Origin: DATKYV01 sp035528275
Lineage (GTDB): Bacteria; Acidobacteriota; Terriglobia; UBA7540
Direction: 5' to 3'
NCBI GenBank assembly: GCA_035528275.1
Contig: DATKYV010000164.1
Coordinates: forward strand, 1-9,017
Length of the DNA: 9,017 nt
Of this stretch, positions 1-5,202 are shown in pieces; the stretch's first letter is position 1; each line of letters opens with the position of its first letter. A program made the translations under genes and the position numbers. Below the pieces are notes generated by a model. That model had not been told where the DNA came from. It made no database searches and worked only from the letters and a program-made list of their open reading frames with translations.

Positions 1-266
1 GCGGTGTGCGAGGCGATGCAGTACTCGCACTGGTTGGTGACGCTCACCGCCACGTAAACCATCTCTTTGCTGAGCGCGTCCAGGGCGCCGGGCGCCATGA
101 TCTCCTTCACGCTCTGCCAGGTGCGGCGCAGCAGGGCAGGATCGTGCGCGATGGCCTTCCAGAAGTTGTTGACGCGGTCCGTCTAGCGCGTCGCCATGAT
201 GTCGTCATAGACGGCGCGCACCTCGGCGCTGGCGTTTTGATACTCGATCAAGCCTAAGGTTGCCAT
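1..266 (-). pseudogene. Carboxymuconolactone decarboxylase / AhpD-like protein, 5' part, interrupted by in-frame TAG
   Basis: Read on the minus strand from an ATG at 264-266, the frame runs off the window edge after 88 codons. It has a good ribosome binding site (AAGGGGG about 4 nt upstream). The protein matches small AhpD/CMD-family proteins: an N-terminal stretch MATLGLIEYQNASAEVRAVY, a TDRVNNFWKAIAHDP segment, and the redox motif NQCEYCIASHT with Cys80, Cys83 and His87. In AhpD-type proteins this CxxC plus histidine reduces peroxides using thiol electrons; other members are decarboxylases, so the substrate cannot be named. Codon 28 (183-185) is TAG, where relatives as I remember them carry Lys, so AAG to TAG is the simplest change. 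The frame is otherwise clean on both sides. This is either a fresh nonsense mutation, a sequence error or readthrough. The family call is firm; loss of function is likely but unproven. Confidence 0.82.
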
Positions 267-327
267 TCGATCCCCCTTGCGCGGAACTTCCGAAATGAGT
301 GATGCGGCCCACTCGGGGCCCTACAAG

Positions 328-336
328 ATTATGCCA
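328..336 (-). promoter_or_regulatory. Extended -10 promoter for the AhpD-like gene
   Basis: On the minus strand the sequence reads TGG followed by CATAAT (hexamer 328-333), five of six matches to the sigma-70 -10 box with an extended TGn. No good -35 box is seen 17 nt further up, which is common for extended -10 promoters. The predicted start near 321 leaves a leader of about 55 nt before the ATG at 266. Prediction only. Confidence 0.45.
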
Positions 337-423
337 CTCACCGCCCTTAGCACCAGTGTCGACTCGCGTGGGAATCTGATTTCGCCTGATGCGGCGGGCG
401 GATAGTGGGCCAGTTTGATAATC

Positions 424-479
424 GTAGCGGCGGGTTATTCCCGTCCGTCAGTTGACGGACGGCCTAAAGCCGCCTCTAC
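424..479. repeat. 56-bp nested palindromic intergenic element (REP-like)
   Basis: The centre is a perfect inverted repeat: CCGTCCGTCA at 441-450 and its complement at 453-462, separated by two bases. The outer edges also pair imperfectly: GTAGCGGCGG at 424-433 against GCCGCCTCTAC at 469-479. The whole element is therefore a nested, hairpin-capable palindrome. Elements beginning GTAGCGGCGGGTTATTC and ending GCCGCCTCTAC seem familiar to me as dispersed repeats of acidobacterial genomes, but I cannot confirm copy number here. It lies just past the TAG of the gene remnant at 491-592, as REP elements often do after gene ends. Confidence 0.6.
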
Positions 480-490
480 ATCAAAATGGC

Positions 491-592
491 CTACCACCCG
501 GCGGGCCCGTACTCGTGCAGGCCCTGAAAAATGCGTGAAGGGTCCCCTGGCTTGTTGAGCGACGACTCGTTGGCGATGCGCGCCTGGATGGC
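491..592 (-). pseudogene. Degraded 3' end of an unidentified gene
   Basis: On the minus strand, frame 592 to 491 encodes a 33-residue tail that reads like real protein: it starts AIQARIANESSLNKPGDPSR, ends LHEYGPAGW and stops at TAG (491-493). Immediately upstream the same frame loses protein-like character, while a neighbouring frame (about 598-625) gives LDHFYHCASQ. This pattern suggests an old gene with a frameshift whose 5' part is gone. No start codon or ribosome binding site is seen. I do not recognise the family. It could also be chance, since GC-rich DNA gives plausible short frames on many strands; composition and codon use alone cannot settle it. Confidence 0.3.
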
Positions 593-683
593 CCTGCGAG
601 GCGCAGTGGTAGAAGTGGTCGAGAATCACAGGGGGCTTCTCATTTATGCGTGGCGCGCCGGAATGCGGATGAGCTAGGAGTGA

Positions 684-691
684 GGTAGAAT
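684..691 (+). promoter_or_regulatory. Possible -10 box for the 728 gene
   Basis: TAGAAT at 686-691, preceded by GG, lies 36 nt ahead of the ATG at 728. A start near 698 would leave a leader of about 30 nt holding the ribosome binding site. No convincing -35 box is present, so this is a weak call. Confidence 0.3.
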
Positions 692-727
692 TGCTGGCGC
701 TGTCGTCCGAACGCGCGAGGTGCACGC

Positions 728-1363
728 ATGAAACTCGACGGCGGTTTCGAGCCCACCACCCGACCTCAGGACGCGGTCTTCTCGGTCAGTTACGGCTGGA
801 CGGGAGGCATGGGCGAAGCGGTGTTTGAGCCCGGGAGCGACGCGCTGAGGCGCTTTGAGGATTATCCGATTTATGTGGAGAGCGAGAAAATAAGCGGCCT
901 TATCGAAGGAAAGCTTTCCGAGAGCTCGGGCCCGTTGCGCGTGAGGCTGGGGGCGAACATCACCCTGAAGCTGAGGACCGAGCGGAATCCCTCCATCCCG
1001 GGCGCGCCCCAGCAGAAGTTCTGCGAAGCGGTAATCAACCGCATGGAGAGCGTCCGGCTCTTTGAGGAGATTCGCGAGATCTCCGGCCGCGTGCCGCGGG
1101 AAGCATTGGAAGATTTCTTCCAGCGCCTCGGTTCGCGAATGGATTCATGGCCGGTGAGTGAGGAGATCGCCCGGTTCATTCAGACGGCGCAGGCGGTGAA
1201 ACCCGGCGAGGGTATGGAATTCGAAATCCCGGTTAAGATCGGCGGCAAGAGCACCAGCCTGCTGATCGCCGCGCACGCGACCAACGACGCATCGCTCCGC
1301 GTGCGCCTGCATTGCGAGCCGGAGTTTGTCGAAAGATTGCGCGAGGCCGCGCCCGGGCAGTAA
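728..1363 (+). CDS. Hypothetical protein, 211 aa, family not recognised
   Basis: The ATG at 728 is preceded by GAGGT at 717-721 with 6-nt spacing, which supports the start; the gene ends with TAA. There is no signal peptide and no membrane helix, so the product is probably cytoplasmic. The sequence is mixed alpha/beta. Residues about 1-85 look strand-rich (alternating segments such as PLRVRLGANITLKLRTE), residues about 95-155 look helical and charged (FEEIREISGRVPREALEDFF), and residues about 160-211 return to strands (EGMEFEIPVKIGG, ASLRVRLHCEPEF). The two strand-rich ends sharing RVRL-type segments could be two halves of one fold or two small sheets around a helical middle. No catalytic or metal motif is obvious. 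It is flanked by repeat elements on both sides and stands alone on its strand, so the context gives no function. It is very likely a real gene, because codon use and frame are clean throughout. Confidence 0.75.
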   Translation: MKLDGGFEPTTRPQDAVFSVSYGWTGGMGEAVFEPGSDALRRFEDYPIYVESEKISGLIEGKLSESSGPLRVRLGANITLKLRTERNPSIPGAPQQKFCEAVINRMESVRLFEEIREISGRVPREALEDFFQRLGSRMDSWPVSEEIARFIQTAQAVKPGEGMEFEIPVKIGGKSTSLLIAAHATNDASLRVRLHCEPEFVERLREAAPGQ

Positions 1364-1369
1364 GGGCGT

Positions 1370-1449
1370 CACCACCAAGACACAAAGAATCCAAGAGAGA
1401 AAAGCTTTTTTCTTTTTGCGGCCCTTGGTGTCTTCGTGCCTTGGCGGTG
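1370..1449. repeat. 80-bp imperfect inverted repeat, purine-tract type (left of the methyltransferase gene)
   Basis: The left arm 1370-1395 and the complement of the right arm 1424-1449 agree at 21 of 26 positions, and three of the five differences are A/G. Both arms are built from the 8-base pattern NRAGRCAC, for example CAAGGCAC then GAAGACAC when the right arm is read on the minus strand. The spacer of 28 bases contains AAAGCTTTTTTC. The element starts 6 bases after the TAA of the 728 gene. As RNA it would fold into one long hairpin and could stop transcription or protect the 3' end, but the type is better known as a dispersed intergenic repeat. Confidence 0.65.
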
Positions 1450-1489
1450 CGTTTGAACTGCAGAGATCACGCCTTTGGGCCGCGGCTAA

Positions 1490-1497
1490 GGTATATT
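1490..1497 (+). promoter_or_regulatory. Possible -10 box for the membrane methyltransferase gene
   Basis: TATATT at 1492-1497, preceded by GG, is five of six to the sigma-70 -10 consensus and 39 nt ahead of the GTG start. No matching -35 box is seen at the usual spacing. Confidence 0.35.
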
Positions 1498-1536
1498 CAT
1501 GTATCCGACCTGAGGGCATTCTGAGGGTTAGGTCCT

Positions 1537-2028
1537 GTGAAAACACTATTCGTCGCGCTGAGAAGCGTGGTTTACGCCTCCGGATTTCTCTTCCTTTGGG
1601 GCTGGCTGGCGGTGAGCGTCCGCAGGTACGATCCGAGCCTGGGACTCACGCTGCCCGCCTGGCTGGGCGTTCCCGGAATAATTCTGATGGTGTTCGGCGC
1701 CGCCGTCGCGCTCGCCTGCATCGCATCGTTTATCGCCCGGGGAAAAGGCACACCGGCGCCGTTTGACGCCCCGCGAGAGTTTGTGGCGATGGGCCCCTAT
1801 CGCTACTGCCGCAATCCCATGTACATTGGAGGGGCGGCGATGCTTGCCGGCTACGGCCTGTACGCCGGCTCGCCTTCGGTGCTGCTGCTTGCCGCGGGCA
1901 TGTTCGCGCTGGCTCACACCTTTGTTATCCTCTACGAAGAACCGACCCTCAGGAAATCCTTCGGACAAACCTACGTGGACTATTGCCGAAGCGTCCGCCG
2001 CTGGCTGCCGCGCCTGCCCCGAGGGTAA
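1537..2028 (+). CDS. Isoprenylcysteine carboxyl methyltransferase / phospholipid methyltransferase-family membrane protein
   Basis: The 163-residue protein has about four hydrophobic segments (roughly 8-27, 44-66, 96-110 and 113-133). Its C-terminal half carries the family signature: GPYRYCRNPMYIGG at 86-99, followed by EEPTLRKSFGQTYVDYC at 134-150 and RRWLPR at 154-159. In the ICMT/PEMT fold these two regions bind S-adenosylmethionine at the membrane face. Bacterial members methylate small lipids or amines, and the substrate cannot be read from sequence. The start is GTG at 1537, with GAGG at 1523-1526 and a weaker TTAGG at 1528-1532 upstream; no in-frame ATG lies nearby. Length is usual for the short bacterial branch. 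It stands alone between two related inverted repeats, one ending 88 bases before it and one starting 7 bases after its TAA. The family is certain; the substrate is unknown. Confidence 0.9.
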   Translation: MKTLFVALRSVVYASGFLFLWGWLAVSVRRYDPSLGLTLPAWLGVPGIILMVFGAAVALACIASFIARGKGTPAPFDAPREFVAMGPYRYCRNPMYIGGAAMLAGYGLYAGSPSVLLLAAGMFALAHTFVILYEEPTLRKSFGQTYVDYCRSVRRWLPRLPRG

Positions 2029-2034
2029 CACCTC

Positions 2035-2130
2035 GCCCCGGAGGCACAGAGACACAGAGCAGCCAAAAAGAAGCGCCTTCCGTTTTTCCGCCCTCGACGG
2101 ATTCCCTCCGTGCCTCCGTGTCTCAGTGGC
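2035..2130. repeat. 96-bp imperfect inverted repeat, purine-tract type (right of the methyltransferase gene)
   Basis: The left arm 2035-2059 and the complement of the right arm 2106-2130 agree at 19 of 25 positions; four of the six differences are A/G. The arms again carry the 8-base NRAGRCAC pattern (GGAGGCAC then AGAGACAC on the left). It therefore belongs to the same general class as the element at 1370-1449, with G-rich instead of A-rich units. The 46-base middle is unpaired and variable-looking. It lies between the methyltransferase stop and the promoter of the secreted hydrolase, so it might also end transcription. Confidence 0.65.
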
Positions 2131-2182
2131 TTGCGCCTGCGCTGCGTGCGGGCCAACGGCCTATCTTTAGGCCGGCGGATTG

Positions 2183-2191
2183 TGGTAATAA
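2183..2191 (+). promoter_or_regulatory. Extended -10 promoter for the secreted hydrolase
   Basis: TGG followed by TAATAA (2186-2191) forms an extended -10 site 32 nt ahead of the ATG at 2223. The surrounding words GCGGATT and TGTGGTAAT reappear ahead of the O-methyltransferase gene (5013-5030). A start near 2198 leaves a leader of about 25 nt with the AAGGAGA ribosome site at 2211-2217. No good -35 is seen. Confidence 0.45.
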
Positions 2192-2222
2192 AGCGTTCGG
2201 GTTTCCAACCAAGGAGACATTT

Positions 2223-4115
2223 ATGCGAAAACGCCCGGCGATGGTGATGGCCTTCGTCATTATTCTCTGCGCGCTGGCGGCGACGCCGCCGCTCTCCGCG
2301 CAGGGCCTGGAGTGGGTGAAGGCCAACTACACCAAGCACGAGTACACCATCCCCATGCGCGACGGCGTGCGGCTGTTCACCGCCGTCTATGCGCCCAAGG
2401 ACGGCGCGCAAAGCTACCCGATCATGCTGGTGCGCACGCCGTACAACGTTGCGCCCTACGGCGAGGACCAGTACCGCCACAGCCTTGGCCCTTCCGAGCT
2501 CTTCGCGAAGGAGAAGTACATCTTCGCCTACCAGGACGTGCGGGGGCGCTGGATGTCGGAGGGACTGTACGAGCACGTGCGCCCGTACAGGGCGGTGAAG
2601 AGCGGCCCGCGCGACATCGACGAAACCACAGACACCTACGACACCATCGATTGGCTGCTCAAAAACGTTCCCGACAACAGCGGCCGCGTCGGCCTGTGGG
2701 GCATCTCCTATCCCGGCTTTTACGCCGCCATGGGATTGCCGGACGCGCATCCGGCGCTCAAGGCCGTTTCCCCCCAAGCCCCCGTGGCCGATTGGTTCTC
2801 GAGCGACGACTGGCACCACAACGGCGCGTTCCTGCTTGCCCACGCCTTTCGCTGGTTCGTCGGCGCCGGCTACGTGTTTACCCAGCCCACCACCCAGGCC
2901 CCCAAGTCCGAATTCGATTACGGCAGCAACGACGGCTACGAATTCTTCCTGCGCGCCGGACCGCTCCGCACCCTCAGCGACACGTATTTCAAGCAGGAGA
3001 TTCCCTTCTGGGACGAGCTTATGAAGCACGGAACGCGCGACGAATTCTGGAAAGCGCGCAACCTCCGCCCCAATCTGAAAGACGTCCGGCCGGCGGTGAT
3101 GACCGTGGGTGGCTGGTTCGACGCGGAAAATCTTTTCGGAGCCCTCGAGGTTTACCGCAGCATCGAGGCGCAGAATCCCTCGGCGTACAACATTCTGGTG
3201 ATGGGTCCGTGGATTCACGGCGGGTGGGAGAGCAACGACGGCGACCACCTGGGCGACGTGCGCTTTGACGACAAGACCTCACTGTTTTACCGCGCCAACA
3301 TCGAGCTCGCTTTTTTCAATCACTTTCTGAAAGACAAGGGCGAGAACGATCTCCCGGAGGCCTACGTCTTCGAGACCGGCACGAACCAGTGGCGCAAGTT
3401 CGACGTCTGGCCGCCCCGGCAGACCGTGACCCGGTCGCTCTACCTCCAGGCGGGCGGAAAACTCTCCTTCGAGCCGCCGGCCACGAACGGCGCCGCGGAC
3501 TACGACGAATACGTCACCGACCCGCGGAAACCGGTGCCTTTCGTTCCTTACATCGCGCCGACCATGCCGGTGGAGTACATGGTGGACGATCAGCGCATGG
3601 CCGGGCGCCGCCCCGACGTACTGGTCTACCAGAGCGATATGCTGGAGGAAGACGTCACGCTCGCCGGCCCCCTTACCCCCAGCCTGCAAGTTTCGACCAG
3701 CGGCACCGACTGCGATTGGATCGTCAAACTGATCGACGTCTACCCCGACCGCTATCCCGACAAGGAGGGTAAGACCGACAACACGCTGGGCGGAATGCAA
3801 CAATTGGTGCGCGGCGAAATCCTGCGCGGCAAGTTCCGCAGCAGCCTGGAAAAGCCGGAGGCCTTCGAGCCCGGTAAACCGACGAAGGTGGAGTTCAAGG
3901 TATCCGACATCTTCCACACCTTCCGGCGCGGACACCGCATCATGGTTCAGATTGAGAGCACGTGGTTCCCCTTCGTGGACATCAACCCGGGGAAATTTAT
4001 GGATATCTACCAGGCCACGGAAGCCGACTTCCAAACGACCACGCAGCGCGTGTACCACTCGAAGTCGCTGCCCTCAGCGGTGAAGGTGGGCGTGCTGCCG
4101 CCCACGGCGGATTGA
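2223..4115 (+). CDS. Secreted CocE/NonD-family (X-Pro dipeptidyl-peptidase S15-like) serine hydrolase
   Basis: This 630-residue alpha/beta hydrolase probably cleaves an ester or acyl/peptide bond outside the cytoplasm. Residues 1-26 form a signal peptide: MRKR, a hydrophobic core to about residue 20, and a likely cut after LSA (26). The domain entry HEYTIPMRDGVRLFTAVYAP (39-58) and RTPYN (71-75) are typical of the family. The nucleophile is Ser162 in GISYPG. The acid is probably Asp300 in GGWFDAENL and the base His332 in GPWIHGGW. Residues from about 400 to the end match the beta-rich C-terminal domain of CocE and S15 peptidases. The ATG at 2223 is chosen because AAGGAGA lies 5 nt upstream and the signal peptide starts there; the open frame continues further up only by chance. 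Length fits the family (about 550-650). It stands alone, so the substrate cannot be inferred; annotated relatives include cocaine esterase, glutaryl-7-ACA acylase and peptidases. Confidence 0.95.
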   Translation: MRKRPAMVMAFVIILCALAATPPLSAQGLEWVKANYTKHEYTIPMRDGVRLFTAVYAPKDGAQSYPIMLVRTPYNVAPYGEDQYRHSLGPSELFAKEKYIFAYQDVRGRWMSEGLYEHVRPYRAVKSGPRDIDETTDTYDTIDWLLKNVPDNSGRVGLWGISYPGFYAAMGLPDAHPALKAVSPQAPVADWFSSDDWHHNGAFLLAHAFRWFVGAGYVFTQPTTQAPKSEFDYGSNDGYEFFLRAGPLRTLSDTYFKQEIPFWDELMKHGTRDEFWKARNLRPNLKDVRPAVMTVGGWFDAENLFGALEVYRSIEAQNPSAYNILVMGPWIHGGWESNDGDHLGDVRFDDKTSLFYRANIELAFFNHFLKDKGENDLPEAYVFETGTNQWRKFDVWPPRQTVTRSLYLQAGGKLSFEPPATNGAADYDEYVTDPRKPVPFVPYIAPTMPVEYMVDDQRMAGRRPDVLVYQSDMLEEDVTLAGPLTPSLQVSTSGTDCDWIVKLIDVYPDRYPDKEGKTDNTLGGMQQLVRGEILRGKFRSSLEKPEAFEPGKPTKVEFKVSDIFHTFRRGHRIMVQIESTWFPFVDINPGKFMDIYQATEADFQTTTQRVYHSKSLPSAVKVGVLPPTAD

Positions 4116-4140
4116 GAGTTGCAGATCGGTGGGATGGAAT

Positions 4141-4181
4141 TTCCTGCAGCGGCGGCCCCAAAGAGCAGGGCCGCCGAGGAA
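4141..4181. repeat. Stem-loop after the hydrolase gene
   Basis: CGGCGGCCC at 4150-4158 pairs perfectly with GGGCCGCCG at 4168-4176 around a 9-base loop. The stem extends through TTCCT (4141-4145) with AGGAA (4177-4181) after a one-sided bulge of four bases. It starts 26 bases after the hydrolase TGA. There is no T tract, so it is not a classic intrinsic terminator; it may be a repeat element or 3'-end stabiliser. The word ATCGGTGG flanks it on both sides (4125-4132 and 4181-4188). Confidence 0.5.
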
Positions 4182-4188
4182 TCGGTGG

Positions 4189-4278
4189 TTCTCCCTGCCG
4201 CGGCGGGACGGGCTCCGAGCGCCGTAAGGGCGGGCGTGGAGAAAGCTGTATCCCGGCAGGGCACACGACGACCCCTGC
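4189..4278. repeat. Region of mutually exclusive pairings in the convergent gap
   Basis: Several perfect pairings compete: TTCTCC (4189-4194) with GGAGAA (4238-4243); CCCTGCCG (4193-4200) with CGGCAGGG (4254-4261); and GCAGGG (4256-4261) with CCCTGC (4273-4278). The last two share the same bases and cannot form together. No gene is seen in this 224-base gap between converging genes. It may be a compound repeat element or a structured 3' RNA; which one cannot be decided from one copy. Confidence 0.4.
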
Positions 4279-4308
4279 GACCGTCAAAGGATTGACCCAG
4301 GCAAACCG

Positions 4309-4332
4309 GAAGGGACGGAAAGTCGTCCCTTC
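4309..4332 (-). terminator. Possible terminator hairpin of the XRE regulator gene
   Basis: A perfect 9-bp stem (GAAGGGACG at 4309-4317, complement at 4324-4332) with a 6-base loop lies 8 bases beyond the TAA of the minus-strand regulator gene. Read on the minus strand it is followed by CGGTTTGCC, with only a short T run, so it would be a weak rho-independent terminator. It could serve both converging genes. Confidence 0.45.
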
Positions 4333-4339
4333 GCTGCAA

Positions 4340-4690
4340 TTATCTCAGTTTGCCGCGATGGCGAGTGGTTTCGCGGGCCAGACCCAGGAACCACTTCTGG
4401 TCCGGCTCGGGCATGCGCCGGAAGAGCTCGACCAGCTTCTTCTCCTGAGCCCCGAACTGCAGCGCCTCCACTTTCACAGCCTTGGGCTTTCCTCCGCCCG
4501 TGTGGAAGAGCTGATACAGTTCCAGATCCAGTGCTTTCGCGCATTTCTCCAGCGTGTCGATACTCGGGACCGTATGGCCGTTCTCAACCCGGGAGATGTA
4601 GCAGCGCAACAAGCCGGTGCGTTTTTCAATATCCCCCTGGGAAAATTGACGTGCTTGTCGAAGCTCACGGAGTCGAAGTCCGATGTTCAT
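4340..4690 (-). CDS. XRE-family helix-turn-helix transcriptional regulator
   Basis: The 116-residue protein has a Cro/CI-type DNA-binding domain at about residues 4-62: LRLRELRQARQFSQGDIEKR, then TGLLRCYISRVENGHTVPS and LEKCAKALDLELYQLF. The recognition helix is around LLRCYISRVENG (27-38). The remaining 50 residues are charged and probably helical (EKKLVELFRRMPEPDQKW), likely for dimer or partner contact; no ligand domain is seen. The start at 4690 (MNIGLRLREL) is preferred over a TTG 48 bases upstream because homologues, as I recall them, begin there and AAGG lies about 7 nt ahead. Very similar small regulators are common in Acidobacteriota. It is divergent from the O-methyltransferase gene across a 512-base gap containing symmetric dyads, which could be its operators. 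The family is certain; the target genes are unknown. Confidence 0.92.
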   Translation of the reverse strand: MNIGLRLRELRQARQFSQGDIEKRTGLLRCYISRVENGHTVPSIDTLEKCAKALDLELYQLFHTGGGKPKAVKVEALQFGAQEKKLVELFRRMPEPDQKWFLGLARETTRHRGKLR

Positions 4691-4753
4691 GGGTTTGCCT
4701 TTTTGAGTTTGAATGTGGAACTCGCTTGAGTCAGCCAACCCAGCCGATCAGAA

Positions 4754-4769
4754 GCGGGCATCAGCCCGC
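4754..4769. promoter_or_regulatory. 6-4-6 inverted repeat upstream of the XRE gene (operator candidate)
   Basis: GCGGGC (4754-4759), ATCA, GCCCGC (4764-4769) is a perfect dyad 64 bases upstream of the regulator start. It could bind a dimeric regulator or form a hairpin with a four-base loop in the transcript. With six-base arms in GC-rich DNA, chance occurrence is quite possible. Confidence 0.3.
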
Positions 4770-4819
4770 GCCTCTCTGGAATTGGCGGTTCCCCTCTCCG
4801 GCAGATTGATCGAGCTCCT

Positions 4820-4835
4820 ATCGGAGAGATCCGAT
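4820..4835. promoter_or_regulatory. 6-4-6 inverted repeat, second operator candidate
   Basis: ATCGGA (4820-4825), GAGA, TCCGAT (4830-4835) is a perfect dyad with the same geometry as that at 4754-4769, centred 66 bases from it, and less GC-biased. XRE-type repressors bind symmetric sites of this size near their own promoters, so autoregulation is a reasonable guess. Confidence 0.35.
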
Positions 4836-4927
4836 TTACGACACTCGTCAGATTTCTCGCCGCTCGACGCACCGCCGAACTACGGATTATGCCATATCTT
4901 GGGTGCATTCGGATACAGCAATCGTAT

Positions 4928-4970
4928 TGGGGTCTGCGGGAAGAGCAACTCAGGGAACCCTCAGACCCCA
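4928..4970. repeat. Hairpin-forming inverted repeat with nested dyad
   Basis: TGGGGTCTG (4928-4936) pairs perfectly with CAGACCCCA (4962-4970). Inside lies a short nested dyad, AGGG-AA-CCCT. The spacer is 25 bases. It has no T tract, so a terminator is unlikely; it may be a repeat element or part of a leader RNA. Confidence 0.45.
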
Positions 4971-5023
4971 TCGGCCTGCCACAGCCCGCAACCTTCAAAC
5001 CTGAGTCGCGGGGCGGATTCCTG

Positions 5024-5032
5024 TGGTAATCT
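5024..5032 (+). promoter_or_regulatory. Possible extended -10 promoter for the O-methyltransferase gene
   Basis: TGG followed by TAATCT (5027-5032), in the context GCGGATTCCTGTGGTAAT that resembles the hydrolase promoter at 2175-2189. It would give a leader of about 165 bases. No clear -35 box is present. Confidence 0.35.
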
Positions 5033-5089
5033 ACTTCTCTGTAATCAGGGCGCACTGAACCCACAACTGCATAGTCGGAAAGCGGGCAA

Positions 5090-5126
5090 TGCCGGCATCT
5101 GATAGAGGAAAAGAGCTTTGCCGGCA
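5090..5126. promoter_or_regulatory. Paired palindromes TGCCGGCA in the leader
   Basis: The self-complementary octamer TGCCGGCA occurs at 5090-5097 and again at 5119-5126, 29 bases apart. The two copies could pair as an 8-bp stem with a 21-base loop in the RNA, or act as two protein sites on DNA. They lie about 80-110 bases ahead of the methyltransferase start. Confidence 0.3.
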
Positions 5127-5202
5127 GCAGCCGCTACCGAAAGCGACCGGAAACTCCGGGCAGAAGTCCGGACTCATTCCATTGGAGAGAAGAGGAGGCA
5201 AC

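Larger units (their letters stand above)
4691..5202. other. 512-base divergent intergenic region without a credible gene
   Basis: Open frames in this stretch lack protein-like composition and ribosome binding sites, and I see no gene or tRNA. It holds two 6-4-6 dyads (4754-4769 and 4820-4835), a long-loop hairpin (4928-4970), a candidate promoter (5024-5032), and a leader of about 165 bases ahead of the O-methyltransferase with two copies of TGCCGGCA. The size and the density of symmetric sites suggest regulation of one or both flanking genes. Confidence 0.55.

Noticed and set aside
435..725. Minus-strand frame of 96 codons between the AhpD-like gene and the 728 gene
   Set aside because: It runs through the palindromic element and is not protein-like over most of its length; only the tail in a neighbouring frame (491-592) looks like coding remains.
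1980..3248. Long minus-strand open frame of 422 codons opposite the hydrolase gene
   Set aside because: It lies opposite the hydrolase reading frame, has no family features or ribosome site, and runs across a repeat element; it arises from the GC-rich codon pattern of the real gene.
4713..5102. Plus-strand frame of 129 codons in the divergent gap
   Set aside because: Low-complexity, serine- and asparagine-rich, no ribosome site, and it crosses several dyads and the candidate promoter.
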